Source of the DNA: Hymenobacter sp. CRA2
GTDB taxonomy: Bacteria > Bacteroidota > Bacteroidia > Cytophagales > Hymenobacteraceae
Direction of reading: 5' to 3'
Length of the DNA stretch: 64,000 bases
Assembly (NCBI RefSeq): GCF_002007105.1
Contig: NZ_MVBC01000002.1
Coordinates: 62,001-126,000 of the forward strand
Positions 9,042-17,607 of this stretch are shown here, in pieces (within the stretch, counting starts at the first letter, position 1; every line of letters starts with the position of its first letter). The notes under the pieces are model-generated. The model did not search any database. It was not told the origin of the DNA and was given only the letters and a program-made list of their open reading frames with translations. The position numbers were made by a program, and so were the translations under genes.

Positions 9042-10140
9042 GGGCTACGCGCGGCGCGGACTGCCCGGCGGTGGAACGCCACTGGTACTGCAGTTCCGTG
9101 ACGGTTAAGAGAATGGGCGCAAAATCGCCGGCTGGCAAGCGCCACACCACGCGACACGCCGTGGGCATGCGCAGGCCCTCCAAAGTGCCGTAGGCCAGCG
9201 GCTGCACCGACCAGTCGGCCAGTTCGAACGCGCCCGCCACCTCGCGGTAACGGCGGGCGGTGATTTCGGTCAGCTTGCCCGCGTCGTCCACGTGCAGGGT
9301 CACGGCGGCGCGCGGGTCAGCCCCCGCCAACGTGGCGGTAAAGGCGTGGTCACCCGCGGCGGTCAGGTGAACGTTGTCCTGCACGTAAGCCGCCGGGAAC
9401 CACACGGCTTCGGCCAGGTAGCGCTGCAGGGCACCCAGGTCCATTTCCGGCCCTTGGCTGCTGCCCAGGGGCAACAAAGCGCCCGCGCGCACCTGGCTGC
9501 GGCCGTGGCCGGCCGCGTAGCGGTCCTGCACCTGCAAAAAGGGCACGCCCGACCACTGCATCGTCGCCAGCCACAGAAAGCTGGCCGGGCGGACGGCAAA
9601 GTGCTGCTCGGCCTCCATGGCCAGCCAGGGTTGGTTGGGGCCGGTGCGGATGCGACCCGTCTGGCGCAACGACACGGCGGCGGGTACGGGCGTATTGCCC
9701 TTAACTCCCGCGTAGGCCAGGTACCGTTGGGCCGCCGCCGGGAGCCGGGCCAACCGCTCGGCGGTAATAGGGGTTGGCGCCGCCGTAGCGGCCAGGGCTT
9801 GCGCCTCGTCCCGCACCCGGCGAGCGGCCGCGGTTTGTGCTGCGGCTACCGCAATGCTCAGGGCCAGGCCCACGTTGATAATGGTGCCCGCCCAGGCCTG
9901 TGACCAGTGCAGGACAATCAGGCCCTGGGAGAGCAGCAGGCCCAGGGTCGCGGGGGCCCACCACCAAGACCTGTGCAGCGCCAGCCCTACCCCACTAGTG
10001 CCCAACAGCAACGCCGCCAGTGCCCAGCCGGCGGGCAGTTCCACGCCCGTAAGCGCGGCGGGCAGGCGCACGAAGCGCAAGCCCAGCAGGTGAATCAGGG
10101 CGTGCAGCAGCAGCACGGCGCTCAGCAACCAGCGTACCAT
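8983..10140 (-). CDS. DUF6544/DUF6920-like membrane-anchored protein
   Basis: The N-terminal quarter is hydrophobic, with about four membrane helices (MVRWLLSAVLLLHALIHLLG; AGWALAALLLGTSGVGLAL; WAPATLGLLLSQGLIVLHW; TIINVGLALSIAVAAAQ). A soluble beta-rich domain of about 260 residues follows, containing LPAAAQRYLAYAG and SLRQTGRIR, as in the DUF6544/DUF6920 proteins I know from Bacteroidota. Function is unknown. It follows the Usp gene at 10172 by 31 bp on the same strand, so both are likely transcribed from the promoter at the 11060 box. Its end overlaps the convergent LOG gene. Confidence 0.7.
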   Translation of the reverse strand: MVRWLLSAVLLLHALIHLLGLRFVRLPAALTGVELPAGWALAALLLGTSGVGLALHRSWWWAPATLGLLLSQGLIVLHWSQAWAGTIINVGLALSIAVAAAQTAAARRVRDEAQALAATAAPTPITAERLARLPAAAQRYLAYAGVKGNTPVPAAVSLRQTGRIRTGPNQPWLAMEAEQHFAVRPASFLWLATMQWSGVPFLQVQDRYAAGHGRSQVRAGALLPLGSSQGPEMDLGALQRYLAEAVWFPAAYVQDNVHLTAAGDHAFTATLAGADPRAAVTLHVDDAGKLTEITARRYREVAGAFELADWSVQPLAYGTLEGLRMPTACRVVWRLPAGDFAPILLTVTELQYQWRSTAGQSAPRVALTPVTTTNGAAHAAWPAGI

Positions 10141-10171
10141 GTCAGTAAAGTGAAAAGTGAGGAAGGAATTT

Positions 10172-10975
10172 TCAGGAGTCTACAGCCGGCAACACGAGTA
10201 CTGGCACGGGGCTGCGGCGCAGCACCTGCGCCGTAACGCTGCGGTGGAACAGCCGGCCCCACACGCTGCGCGGCCGGGCCACCAGCGCCACGGCGTCGTA
10301 TGCTCCTGACGACAAGGCGGCCAGCAGGGCAGCGGCCGGGTCTCCGGCCGTCACGAAGCAGGTGCGCACGGGCGGCAGGTCGATGGTCAGACCGGTGCGC
10401 AGGACCGAGTCGGCGAACATGGTGACTTCCGCCGGAGCCGTTGGGGCGCAGTGCCAGAGCGTCAGGTCGGCGTGCAGCGCATGGAGCAGTTGCCGCGCCG
10501 TGCCGGCATGCTCGCCTAAGGAAAACGGCTCGGCGTCGACGGCCAGCAGCAAGCGACGCAGCGGCGCCGGCCCGGCGGCAGCGGGCACGACCAGCAAGGG
10601 ACACGGCGCCGCCCGCAGCAGCGCACCGGCGGCATCGGCCAGTGCTTCGTCGGGCAACGGGCTGTTGGCATTTCGGCCCAGCACCAACAGGGCCGGGTGG
10701 TGCCGGCGCACGGCATCGGCAGCGGCTTCGGGCAGGGAGCCCGCGCCCACCTCGGCCACCACCGGCACGGCTAACTCGTCGCTCAGGCAGCCCAGGGCCA
10801 AGGCTACAGCCTCCGGGCTGAGGTTGGTGACGGCCGGCTGCCCGGTGTCGGGCCTCGGCCGCACGTGCAGCAGCACCAAGCGGGCGCGCAGGGGGGCAAG
10901 CAGCTGGGCCGCGTACGCCAGGGCCCGGTGGGCGGCCGGGAAGAAGTCAGTCAGAACGATGAGCGAGAGGGGCAT
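10172..10975 (-). CDS. Universal stress protein, tandem UspA domains
   Basis: Two UspA folds in one chain. The first starts MPLSLIVLTDFFPAAHRALAYAAQL and ends PCPLLVVP. The second has LLLAVDAEPFS and ends GRLFHRSVTAQVLRRSPVPVLVLP, the nucleotide-binding G-x-x-G-x9-S/T-like tail. Start 10975 is chosen over the upstream extension because it begins directly at the first Usp strand and leaves room for a leader after the FNR-like box at 11060-11071. Usp proteins bind ATP or act as stress chaperones and signalling modules in the cytoplasm. This is one of seven such paralogues in the window. Confidence 0.85.
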   Translation of the reverse strand: MPLSLIVLTDFFPAAHRALAYAAQLLAPLRARLVLLHVRPRPDTGQPAVTNLSPEAVALALGCLSDELAVPVVAEVGAGSLPEAAADAVRRHHPALLVLGRNANSPLPDEALADAAGALLRAAPCPLLVVPAAAGPAPLRRLLLAVDAEPFSLGEHAGTARQLLHALHADLTLWHCAPTAPAEVTMFADSVLRTGLTIDLPPVRTCFVTAGDPAAALLAALSSGAYDAVALVARPRSVWGRLFHRSVTAQVLRRSPVPVLVLPAVDS

Positions 10976-11059
10976 ACCGGCAGCGGCCGCAGGAGACGAC
11001 CGGCCGCCAAGTACCGCAGGTTTGCTGCCTTGGACCATTGCAAACGTCTCTTCGGGCAG

Positions 11060-11071
11060 TGATTTATGTCA
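11060..11071. promoter_or_regulatory. FNR-like box between divergent operons
   Basis: TGATTTATGTCA, half-sites TGA and TCA spaced by six. It lies 85-90 bp from the start codons of both the Usp gene (10975) and the ribonuclease gene (11155). On the right side a -7-like TATACTTG begins at 11095, putting a start site about 41 bp from the box centre, as in class II FNR activation. Confidence 0.7.
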
Positions 11072-11154
11072 TCTTTTTTCCGCATCGAGGCCGGTATACT
11101 TGCGGTGCCCGTGGCTGCTCCGTGCCGCCTTTCGCTACCCTTTTCCGGTCCGCT

Positions 11155-12702
11155 ATGCCTGTTCTGCTCCGCCCGCCCGCCCCCTTGTCGCCTGTCGCCG
11201 GACGCTTCGCCCAACCGTTAGGTGCCGCAGCTGCCCCGCTGCCAGCCGTTTCGCCAGCTGGGCAGCCAGGGGAGGCAAGTGATAGTGAGCCCGCGGTTTA
11301 CGGCCTGGATGTCAGCCTGACGTTTTTGGGAGCTGCCCGCTGCGTAACGGGCTCCAAGTACCTGCTCACGCTCACGAGTGGCCCCCGGCAGCAGCGGCTG
11401 CTGGTGGACTGCGGCTTGTTCCAGGGCTTGAAAGAACTGCGCCGGCGCAACTGGGAAGAGCTGCCCCTCGACGCGGCCGACCTGGACCTGGTGGTGCTGA
11501 CCCACGCCCACATCGACCACAGCGGCTACCTGCCCAAGCTGGTCAAGGACGGCTTTCGGGGCCCCATCTACTGCACCGAGGCCACCGCCGATTTGCTGCG
11601 CATCCTGCTCGTGGACTCGGCTAAGCTGCAGGAAGAGGAAGCCGCGTTTGCCAACGCCGAGGGCTATTCCAAGCACCACCCGGCCCAGCCCCTCTACACC
11701 GTCGCCGACGCCGAGCGGGTGCTGGAACTGGTTCACTCCGTGCCCTACGGCGCGCCTGTCAAGCTGGCCCCGCACGTGCAGGTGTGCTTCCGCGACGCGG
11801 GTCACATCCTGGGGTCGGCCATCGTCGAGCTGGAGCTGCGCGGCACCCGGCAAACCAAGAAGCTGGTGTTTTCGGGCGACTTGGGCCGCTACGACAACCC
11901 GGTCATGCACGACCCGGCGCCCATCCGCGAGGCCGATGTGCTGCTGGTCGAATCCACCTACGGCGACCGGAACACGCGCTTGGCCGACCCGGAAGCCGAG
12001 CTGGCCCGCCTCGTGACCGAGGCCGTGGACCGGGGCGGGGTGCTACTGATGGCCGCCTTCGCCGTGGGCCGCACCCAGACGTTGCTCTACCACCTGCGCG
12101 AGCTGCGCCGCCAAGAAAGGGTACCCCAAGTGCCGGTGTACGTCGACAGCCCCATGGGCATTCGGGTCACGCACCTGTTCGGCGACCATCCCAGCGCCCA
12201 CCGCCTGGGCCGCGACAATCCCTTCCACTTCGACGGGCTTACGTTCGTCACGGATCAGCAGCAGTCCAAGGCCCTGAACCGACTGCCGGGGCCGGCCATT
12301 ATCATCTCGGCCAGCGGCATGTGCACCGGCGGGCGCATCGTGCACCACCTGCACCACCGCTTGCCCCGGGCTCAGGACACCGTGCTGCTGGTGGGCTACC
12401 AGGCCGAGGGCACCCGCGGGCGCCGCCTGCAGGACGGCGAAAACCCCATCAAGATGTTTGGCGAGTGGGTGCCGGTGCGCTGCCACGTGGCCGAGCTCGA
12501 CGGCTTTTCGGCCCACGCCGACCGCGCGGAGCTGCTGCGCTGGCTGCAAGGCTTTGCGCAGGCGCCCAAGCGCACGTTCGTGGTGCACGGCGAGCCGGCC
12601 GCGGCGGCCAGCCTGGCCCAGACCCTGCGCCAGGAGCGGCATTGGCCCAACGTGACGGTACCGGAATACGGGGAGTCCGACGTCCTGTTCACCGGTATTT
12701 AG
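11155..12702 (+). CDS. Beta-CASP metallo-beta-lactamase-fold ribonuclease
   Basis: RNA-processing hydrolase of the CPSF-73/Ysh1-like bacterial family. The metallo-beta-lactamase core shows VSLTFLGAARCVTGS, the zinc site THAHIDHSG (about residues 116-124), a further His in DAGHILGSA, Asp in FSGDLGR, and the beta-CASP motifs VESTYGDR, AFAVGRTQTLLYHL, ISASGMCTGGR and LDGFSAHADRAELL. Length of about 515 is typical. The start at 11155 follows the promoter at 11060-11107. It leads an operon with DUF1003, D-lactate dehydrogenase and L,D-transpeptidase (gaps 18, 15 and 84 bp). Similar ribonucleases accompany Usp/BON genes in other stress islands as far as I recall. Confidence 0.9.
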   Translation: MPVLLRPPAPLSPVAGRFAQPLGAAAAPLPAVSPAGQPGEASDSEPAVYGLDVSLTFLGAARCVTGSKYLLTLTSGPRQQRLLVDCGLFQGLKELRRRNWEELPLDAADLDLVVLTHAHIDHSGYLPKLVKDGFRGPIYCTEATADLLRILLVDSAKLQEEEAAFANAEGYSKHHPAQPLYTVADAERVLELVHSVPYGAPVKLAPHVQVCFRDAGHILGSAIVELELRGTRQTKKLVFSGDLGRYDNPVMHDPAPIREADVLLVESTYGDRNTRLADPEAELARLVTEAVDRGGVLLMAAFAVGRTQTLLYHLRELRRQERVPQVPVYVDSPMGIRVTHLFGDHPSAHRLGRDNPFHFDGLTFVTDQQQSKALNRLPGPAIIISASGMCTGGRIVHHLHHRLPRAQDTVLLVGYQAEGTRGRRLQDGENPIKMFGEWVPVRCHVAELDGFSAHADRAELLRWLQGFAQAPKRTFVVHGEPAAAASLAQTLRQERHWPNVTVPEYGESDVLFTGI

Positions 12703-12720
12703 CCTGCTTTTGGCCGCCTT

Positions 12721-13446
12721 ATGCCTGCTGCTTCCTTTCCGGCTACGTTTACCTCTGCCTGCTCGGGGCGGGAGTTTCCCCTAAGCGAGCGGGTAAACGC
12801 CCGCACGGTGCGCCCCGCGCTGCTGGCCCTGATTCAGCAGCAGTATCCGCACGTCGGGCCCGAGGACGCGCTGGCCGTGAGCGAGCTGAACCGGTTTCGC
12901 CGCCAGTACCTGCAGAACTACCTGCTGCGTGAGGTCGGCGACCTGACGGAACTGGAGCAGACCGTGCTCGACCACCTACAGGACCACAGCACGCTGTCCG
13001 ACAAACTGGAGGAAGACGCCGGACCGCTTACCCGGGGCCAACGGCTGGCCGATGGCGTGGCCGCGTTCGGCGGCAGCTGGACCTTTATTCTCTGCTTCGG
13101 TGGCGTGCTGCTGACGTGGATAACGCTGAACGCCTGGTGGCTGGGCAACCGCGGCTTTGACCCCTACCCCTTCATCCTGCTGAACCTGCTGCTCTCCTGC
13201 CTGGCCGCGCTGCAGGCGCCCATCATCATGATGAGCCAGAACCGGCAGGAAGACAAGGACCGGCAGCGGGCCAAGAAGGACTACATGATCAACCTGAAGT
13301 CGGAGCTGGAAATCCGCATGCTGCACGAAAAGCTCGACCACCTGCTCTTGCACCAGCAGCAGGACCTGCTCGAAATACAGCGTATTCAGGTGGACATGAT
13401 GAATGACATTCTGGAACGCGTGGAAGCGCCCCGTGCGGCCACTTAA
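12721..13446 (+). CDS. DUF1003 inner-membrane protein
   Basis: The family signature is clear: RLADGVAAFGGSWTFILCFGGVLLTWI, then DPYPFILLNLLLSCLAALQAPIIMMSQNRQ with the following charged KDRQRAKKDY and a coiled C-terminal helix. Two membrane helices lie near residues 118-140 and 152-172. The N-terminal 110 residues are soluble. DUF1003 proteins have no established biochemical role. The gene sits 18 bp after the ribonuclease and 15 bp before D-lactate dehydrogenase, in one transcription unit. Confidence 0.85.
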   Translation: MPAASFPATFTSACSGREFPLSERVNARTVRPALLALIQQQYPHVGPEDALAVSELNRFRRQYLQNYLLREVGDLTELEQTVLDHLQDHSTLSDKLEEDAGPLTRGQRLADGVAAFGGSWTFILCFGGVLLTWITLNAWWLGNRGFDPYPFILLNLLLSCLAALQAPIIMMSQNRQEDKDRQRAKKDYMINLKSELEIRMLHEKLDHLLLHQQQDLLEIQRIQVDMMNDILERVEAPRAAT

Positions 13447-13461
13447 TCCGCCCCCAACGGT

Positions 13462-14472
13462 ATGCACGTCACCCTATACAGCGCCCACGCCTTCGAGCAG
13501 CCGCTTCTGACCACGGCGGCCGGGCATCAGCACCAGCTGCGCTTCGTCGCCGACCGGCTCAGCCTGGAAACGGCCCCGCTAGCCCACGGCAGCCCGGCCG
13601 TGGCCATGTTCACCAGCGACGACGCCTCGGCGCCTGTGCTCGAGCGCCTGGCCGCGCTGGGCGTGCGTTACCTGGCCGTGCGGGCCACCGGCCACGACAA
13701 CGTCGACCTCGCGGCCGCCGCCCGGCTGGGCCTGCGCGTGGCCCACGTGCCCGAGTACTCGCCCTACGCCATTGCCGAGCACGCCGTGGCCCTGATGCTG
13801 GCCCTTAGCCGTCGCCTGCGCCAGGCCGACCAGCAGCTGCGCGACTACAACTTCTGCCTCGACAACCTGGTAGGCTTCGACCTGCACGGCAAGACGGTGG
13901 GTATCATCGGCTGCGGGCGCACCGGCGGGGTACTGGCCGGCATCCTGCACGGCTTTGGCTGCCGCCTGCTGGGCTACGACGTGCAGCCCAACCCGCAGCT
14001 GGTGCGGCGCTACGGCGTGCGCTACGTGCCGCTTGACGAGCTGTGTGCCCAGGCCGACATCATTTCGCTGCACGCCCCGCTGACCTCGCAAACCCGGCAC
14101 CTGATCAACGCCGAGCGCCTGGCCCGGATGAAGCCCGGCGTGATGCTTATCAATATCGGCCGCGGCGCCGTGCTTGATACCAAAGCCGCCTTGGCTGCGC
14201 TGCGCGCAGGGCCGCTGGGCTACCTGGGCCTGGACGTGTACGAGCACGAAAAAGGCCTTTTTTTCCAGGACCATTCCCGGGAGCCAGCCACCGATCCGCT
14301 GCTCGACGAGCTGCTGGCTCAGCCCAACGTACTGGTGACCGGCCACCAAGCCTTTCTAACGCGGGAGGCGCTGACCGGCATTGCCACGACGACGGTCGAC
14401 ACCCTCAACGCCTGGGACCGGGGCGTGGCCGCCGCGCACGAACTACACCCGGCGGCCGTGGCGCTGCAGTAG
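13462..14472 (+). CDS. ldhA: D-lactate dehydrogenase, fermentative
   Basis: NADH-dependent reduction of pyruvate to D-lactate in the cytoplasm, which regenerates NAD+ when respiration is limited. It aligns by eye along its length with E. coli LdhA: LRxxGHDNVDL, IAEHAVALMLALSRR, nucleotide-binding GKTVGIIGCGRTGG, catalytic Arg in NIGRGAVLDT, Glu in LDVYEHEKGLFF and His in VTGHQAFLTREAL. Length 336 is normal. It is third in the operon driven by the FNR-like box at 11060, which fits anaerobic induction. Confidence 0.9.
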   Translation: MHVTLYSAHAFEQPLLTTAAGHQHQLRFVADRLSLETAPLAHGSPAVAMFTSDDASAPVLERLAALGVRYLAVRATGHDNVDLAAAARLGLRVAHVPEYSPYAIAEHAVALMLALSRRLRQADQQLRDYNFCLDNLVGFDLHGKTVGIIGCGRTGGVLAGILHGFGCRLLGYDVQPNPQLVRRYGVRYVPLDELCAQADIISLHAPLTSQTRHLINAERLARMKPGVMLINIGRGAVLDTKAALAALRAGPLGYLGLDVYEHEKGLFFQDHSREPATDPLLDELLAQPNVLVTGHQAFLTREALTGIATTTVDTLNAWDRGVAAAHELHPAAVALQ

Positions 14473-14556
14473 GCGTTGCAATTCCCCTTTACTCCGCTGC
14501 GGGCAACAACACTCCGCTGGGTGCCAGCCCCAAACCGTGCGCTAGCCATCAACGCC

Positions 14557-16056
14557 ATGAGTGCCGCTGCTTGTTTTCTGACGCTGGTCTTGCTCCTGCT
14601 GGCGCATCCCTGCACCGAGCAGGTTTCTGGCGGCCGCTTCCCGGCGGATCCAGTGCCCCAGGCCGATCCGGTAGCCTACCGGTTGCGCGCCCTGCTGCTG
14701 CCCGACAGCGCGGCCCGGGTTGGTGCGCCCGCCCTGTCTTTGCAGAGCCGGGCGGAAGTGCTGGCCTTGTATGGCCCCGCACCCGCGGCGCAGTGGACGC
14801 GGCCGGATGGCCAACCCACGCCCGCCGCCGACACGGTGCTCCGTCTGCTCCGTAATGCCCCGTCCTTTGGGCTGCAACCTGCTTATTACGGCGTAGCGGC
14901 GCTACGGGCGCTGCGCGACTCCTTGGCGGTTTCCTCGGCCGATTCCGCTCAGGCCTCCCGGCAGGCGCGCTTCGACGTGGCCTTAAGCGACGCGGTGCTC
15001 ACGCTGATGCGCGACCTGCACCGCGGCCGGCTGCATCCCTACACGGCGTCGCCGCAGGAGCAGGCTACGGGGCGCGCGTTTCGCGCGGCGGAGCGGCTGC
15101 GGCCCGTGCTGGCTGCCAACCGCGTCGCCGCCGCAGTGCTGGCTTGCCAGCCGCAGCACCGCGCCTACCGGCAGTTGCAGCAGGCGCTGGCCCGCTGGCT
15201 GCAGCAACCCGACTCGGCGGCTTCCGCCGGCGCTCCGCATCGCTACGCCCAGGCGGCGCTGAACCTGGAACGCTGGCGCTGGCAGGCCATTGTTGATTCG
15301 GATTATGTGTTGATCAACATTCCGGCCTACGAACTGCTGGTGGTGCGCGCCGACAGCCTGGTGCGGCGGCACCGCGTGGTGGTGGGCAAGCCGGCGACGC
15401 CGACGCCCACGCTGCGCAGCGCCATCCGCTCGTTTACACTGGCCCCCGACTGGCACGTGCCCCGCTCCATAGCCACTAAGGAAATTCTGCCGCGCCTGAA
15501 AGCCGACCCCGGCTACCTGGCTCGGAACGGCTATACCTTGTACAGCTTGCAAGGAGCCATGCTCGACCCGCTCCGCATCAACTGGGCCACCGTCACCGCG
15601 CAGCAATTTCCCTACCTCATCCGCCAATCGGCGGGCTGCGACAACGCCCTGGGCAACATTGTGTTTCGATTTCCGAACCCGTATTCGGTGTATCTGCACG
15701 ACACGCCCATGCGGCAGTACTTCGAGCAGCCGCAGCGCGCCTTCAGCCACGGCTGCATCCGGCTGGAGCAGCCCCTGCAACTGGCGGCGTACCTGCTGCG
15801 CCGCGACGGCAGCCCGGTGCGCTTGCCCGACGAGGCCGCCTGCGCCCGGCAGCCCCGCCCCCGCCAGGTGCCGTTGCGCCGGCCCATGCCGCTGTACGTG
15901 TGCTACGCCACTTGCGACGCCGAGTGGGGGCAGCTGCGCTTTTACCCGGATATCTACCACCGCGACGACGCGCTGCGCCAGGCTATGCTCAGCAGCACCT
16001 CTGCTGGCAGCAAAATCCTGATGGATAACACCTTGAAGGATGACATTAGTCATTGA
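14557..16056 (+). CDS. L,D-transpeptidase (YkuD/YcbB type)
   Basis: Peptidoglycan cross-linking enzyme making 3-3 links, acting in the periplasm. The chosen ATG at 14557 gives MSAAACFLTLVLLLLAHPC, a lipoprotein-like signal. A scaffold region of about 230 residues precedes the YkuD domain (DSDYVLINIPAYELLVV). The active site is FSHGCIRLEQP with the Cys near residue 400. Length of about 500 matches the YcbB subtype with its long scaffold. The last codons (DDISH) contain the FNR-like box of the next Usp gene. 3-3 cross-links are associated with slow growth and envelope stress, in line with the surrounding genes. Confidence 0.88.
   Translation: MSAAACFLTLVLLLLAHPCTEQVSGGRFPADPVPQADPVAYRLRALLLPDSAARVGAPALSLQSRAEVLALYGPAPAAQWTRPDGQPTPAADTVLRLLRNAPSFGLQPAYYGVAALRALRDSLAVSSADSAQASRQARFDVALSDAVLTLMRDLHRGRLHPYTASPQEQATGRAFRAAERLRPVLAANRVAAAVLACQPQHRAYRQLQQALARWLQQPDSAASAGAPHRYAQAALNLERWRWQAIVDSDYVLINIPAYELLVVRADSLVRRHRVVVGKPATPTPTLRSAIRSFTLAPDWHVPRSIATKEILPRLKADPGYLARNGYTLYSLQGAMLDPLRINWATVTAQQFPYLIRQSAGCDNALGNIVFRFPNPYSVYLHDTPMRQYFEQPQRAFSHGCIRLEQPLQLAAYLLRRDGSPVRLPDEAACARQPRPRQVPLRRPMPLYVCYATCDAEWGQLRFYPDIYHRDDALRQAMLSSTSAGSKILMDNTLKDDISH
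16041..16052. promoter_or_regulatory. FNR-like box inside the transpeptidase 3' end
   Basis: TGACATTAGTCA (reverse TGACTAATGTCA) overlaps the last four codons of the L,D-transpeptidase gene. It lies 80 bp before the Usp start at 16132, so the Usp gene can be driven separately. Confidence 0.6.
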
Positions 16057-16131
16057 ATGGCCCTCACTTCAGCGGCTTTCTTTGCCTGAGGTGGTAGCAA
16101 CGCCGCCCCAACTCATCCTTCCCTTCCCGCC

Positions 16132-16998
16132 ATGACTACCTACCAAGCCCAAGCCCTGCCCTCCGCCGTACCGGTAACGGACACACCCGCGTTGTCGCTG
16201 ATTGTGCTGACGAACTTCTTCCCAGCCGCCCGCCGCGCCATCCGCTACGCGGCCGAGCTGGCCGTGCCCCTGGGGGCACAGTTGGTGCTGCTGCACGTGC
16301 GCGAAGTATCGGTGCTGGAGGGCGAGTTGCTGTACCCGCCCAGCGAGGAGCGCGACGGGGAACTGCTGGTGGCCGTGCAGGCCCTGGCCGACGAAACGTA
16401 CGTGCCGACCACGGTGGAGCTGGTTGACGACCTGCAGCTGAGCACCGCCGCCGCGCTGGCCCGCCGCTACGCCCCGGCCGTGTTTGTGCTCGGGCAGGCC
16501 GCCGACGCCGAGGAAGAGTGCGAGGTCGGGGCCACGGTGTTGGAAGTGCTGCGCAGCGGCGAGTTTCCGCTGCTGCTCGTGCCCGAAACCTACCAGGGCG
16601 CCGTTACGCCCACCCAGGTGCTGGTGGCCGCCGACGGGGAGCCGTTTGCCCTGAGCCGGCCCGAGGCCGCCCGGCAGCTGCTGGCTCAGGCCGAGCCCCG
16701 CCTGACGGTGGTGACCGTGTCGGCCATCGAAGACGATCAGGCCTGCGCCGCCGCGCTGCGGCAGGTGCAGCGCAGTGCCCTTGGCGACGCGGCCGGCCAC
16801 CTCAGCGTGGAAGCCATCCGCCACGCCTCGCCCGTGGCCGGTGTGCTGCGGGCCGTCGACCAGCTCCAGGCCAATCTGGTGGTGCTCATCGCCCGCCGGC
16901 GCAGCTTTCTCGGTGCCATGTTTCACCGCAGCGTCACGAACCGGCTACTAGGTATTTGCCCAGTGCCCCTGCTGCTGCTGCCCGCCAGCGACGAATAG
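16132..16998 (+). CDS. Universal stress protein, tandem UspA domains
   Basis: A 17-residue lead precedes ALSLIVLTNFFPAARRAIRYAAEL, the first Usp strand and helix. The first domain ends FPLLLVPETYQ, and the second starts VLVAADGEPFALSRP and ends GAMFHRSVTNRLLGICPVPLLLLP. It is a cytoplasmic ATP-binding-fold stress protein. It stands alone, with its own FNR-like box at 16041-16052 and the thioredoxin operon starting 143 bp later under a different repeat. It shares the F-H-R-S-V-T signature with five of the other six paralogues. Confidence 0.85.
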   Translation: MTTYQAQALPSAVPVTDTPALSLIVLTNFFPAARRAIRYAAELAVPLGAQLVLLHVREVSVLEGELLYPPSEERDGELLVAVQALADETYVPTTVELVDDLQLSTAAALARRYAPAVFVLGQAADAEEECEVGATVLEVLRSGEFPLLLVPETYQGAVTPTQVLVAADGEPFALSRPEAARQLLAQAEPRLTVVTVSAIEDDQACAAALRQVQRSALGDAAGHLSVEAIRHASPVAGVLRAVDQLQANLVVLIARRRSFLGAMFHRSVTNRLLGICPVPLLLLPASDE

Positions 16999-17107
16999 CG
17001 GCGGGTCAGCCACAACAGCTCACTACTACCTCCGAGAAGCGCGCAGAGCCGAAACTACTTGCCGGAAATGAACGATAAGGAACCGAAGCCGTATGAGCGT
17101 GCTTATC

Positions 17108-17128
17108 GGATTAATCTGATTTTAATCC
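17108..17128. promoter_or_regulatory. Inverted repeat before thioredoxin/ApbE operon
   Basis: GGATTAA-N7-TTAATCC, a perfect 7-bp inverted repeat 13 bp before the ATG at 17142. It does not fit the TGA-N6-TCA pattern of the neighbouring operons, so this operon is probably controlled by another factor, or the repeat acts in the mRNA leader near the ribosome-binding region. Confidence 0.5.
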
Positions 17129-17141
17129 CCGCCTATCTCCC

Positions 17142-17603
17142 ATGCGTTTCCTTTGCTGCTTTTTAGTTGCCCTGCTTGTGGGGCAGCGCGTTGCGGTGGC
17201 GCAAGCCCCCGCCGCTGTCACTTGGAACACCGACCTGGCCGCTGCTCTGCAACAGGCCAAAGCTGCCAACAAGCCGGTGCTGGCCGTGTTTTCGGGCTCC
17301 GACTGGTGCAAGCCCTGCATCATGCTCAAACAGGAGGTGTTCGACCAGCCCGAGTTTCAGCGCTACGCCCAGGAGCGGCTGGTGCTGGCCCGCTTCGATT
17401 TTCCGCGCAGCAAGAAAAACAAGCTGCCCGCCGAGCAAGCCACGCGCAACGAGCAGGCGGCCGCCCAGTACAACCGGGAAGGCGCCTTCCCGCTGGTGGT
17501 GCTGCTCTCGCCCGAAGGCAAGGTGCTGGCCAAAACCGGCTACCGCCCCGGCGGCCCCGCCGCCTACGACGCCTACCTCACCCAATTGCTGACTGCTCGC
17601 TAG
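17142..17603 (+). CDS. Periplasmic thioredoxin-like protein
   Basis: Signal peptide MRFLCCFLVALLVGQRVAVAQA, then a thioredoxin fold with the redox motif SDWCKPC at about residues 51-57, the following helix MLKQEVFDQPEFQRYAQ and a cis-Pro-like segment GAFPLVVLLSPEGKVL. Length 153 is typical of thioredoxin_7 or DUF255-like exported proteins. First gene of the four-gene ApbE/DUF4266/DUF3570 operon (5-bp gap to apbE). It probably keeps cysteines of exported partners reduced; the Cys-rich tail of the DUF4266 lipoprotein is an obvious candidate substrate, which is inference. Confidence 0.82.
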   Translation: MRFLCCFLVALLVGQRVAVAQAPAAVTWNTDLAAALQQAKAANKPVLAVFSGSDWCKPCIMLKQEVFDQPEFQRYAQERLVLARFDFPRSKKNKLPAEQATRNEQAAAQYNREGAFPLVVLLSPEGKVLAKTGYRPGGPAAYDAYLTQLLTAR

Positions 17604-17607
17604 CCGC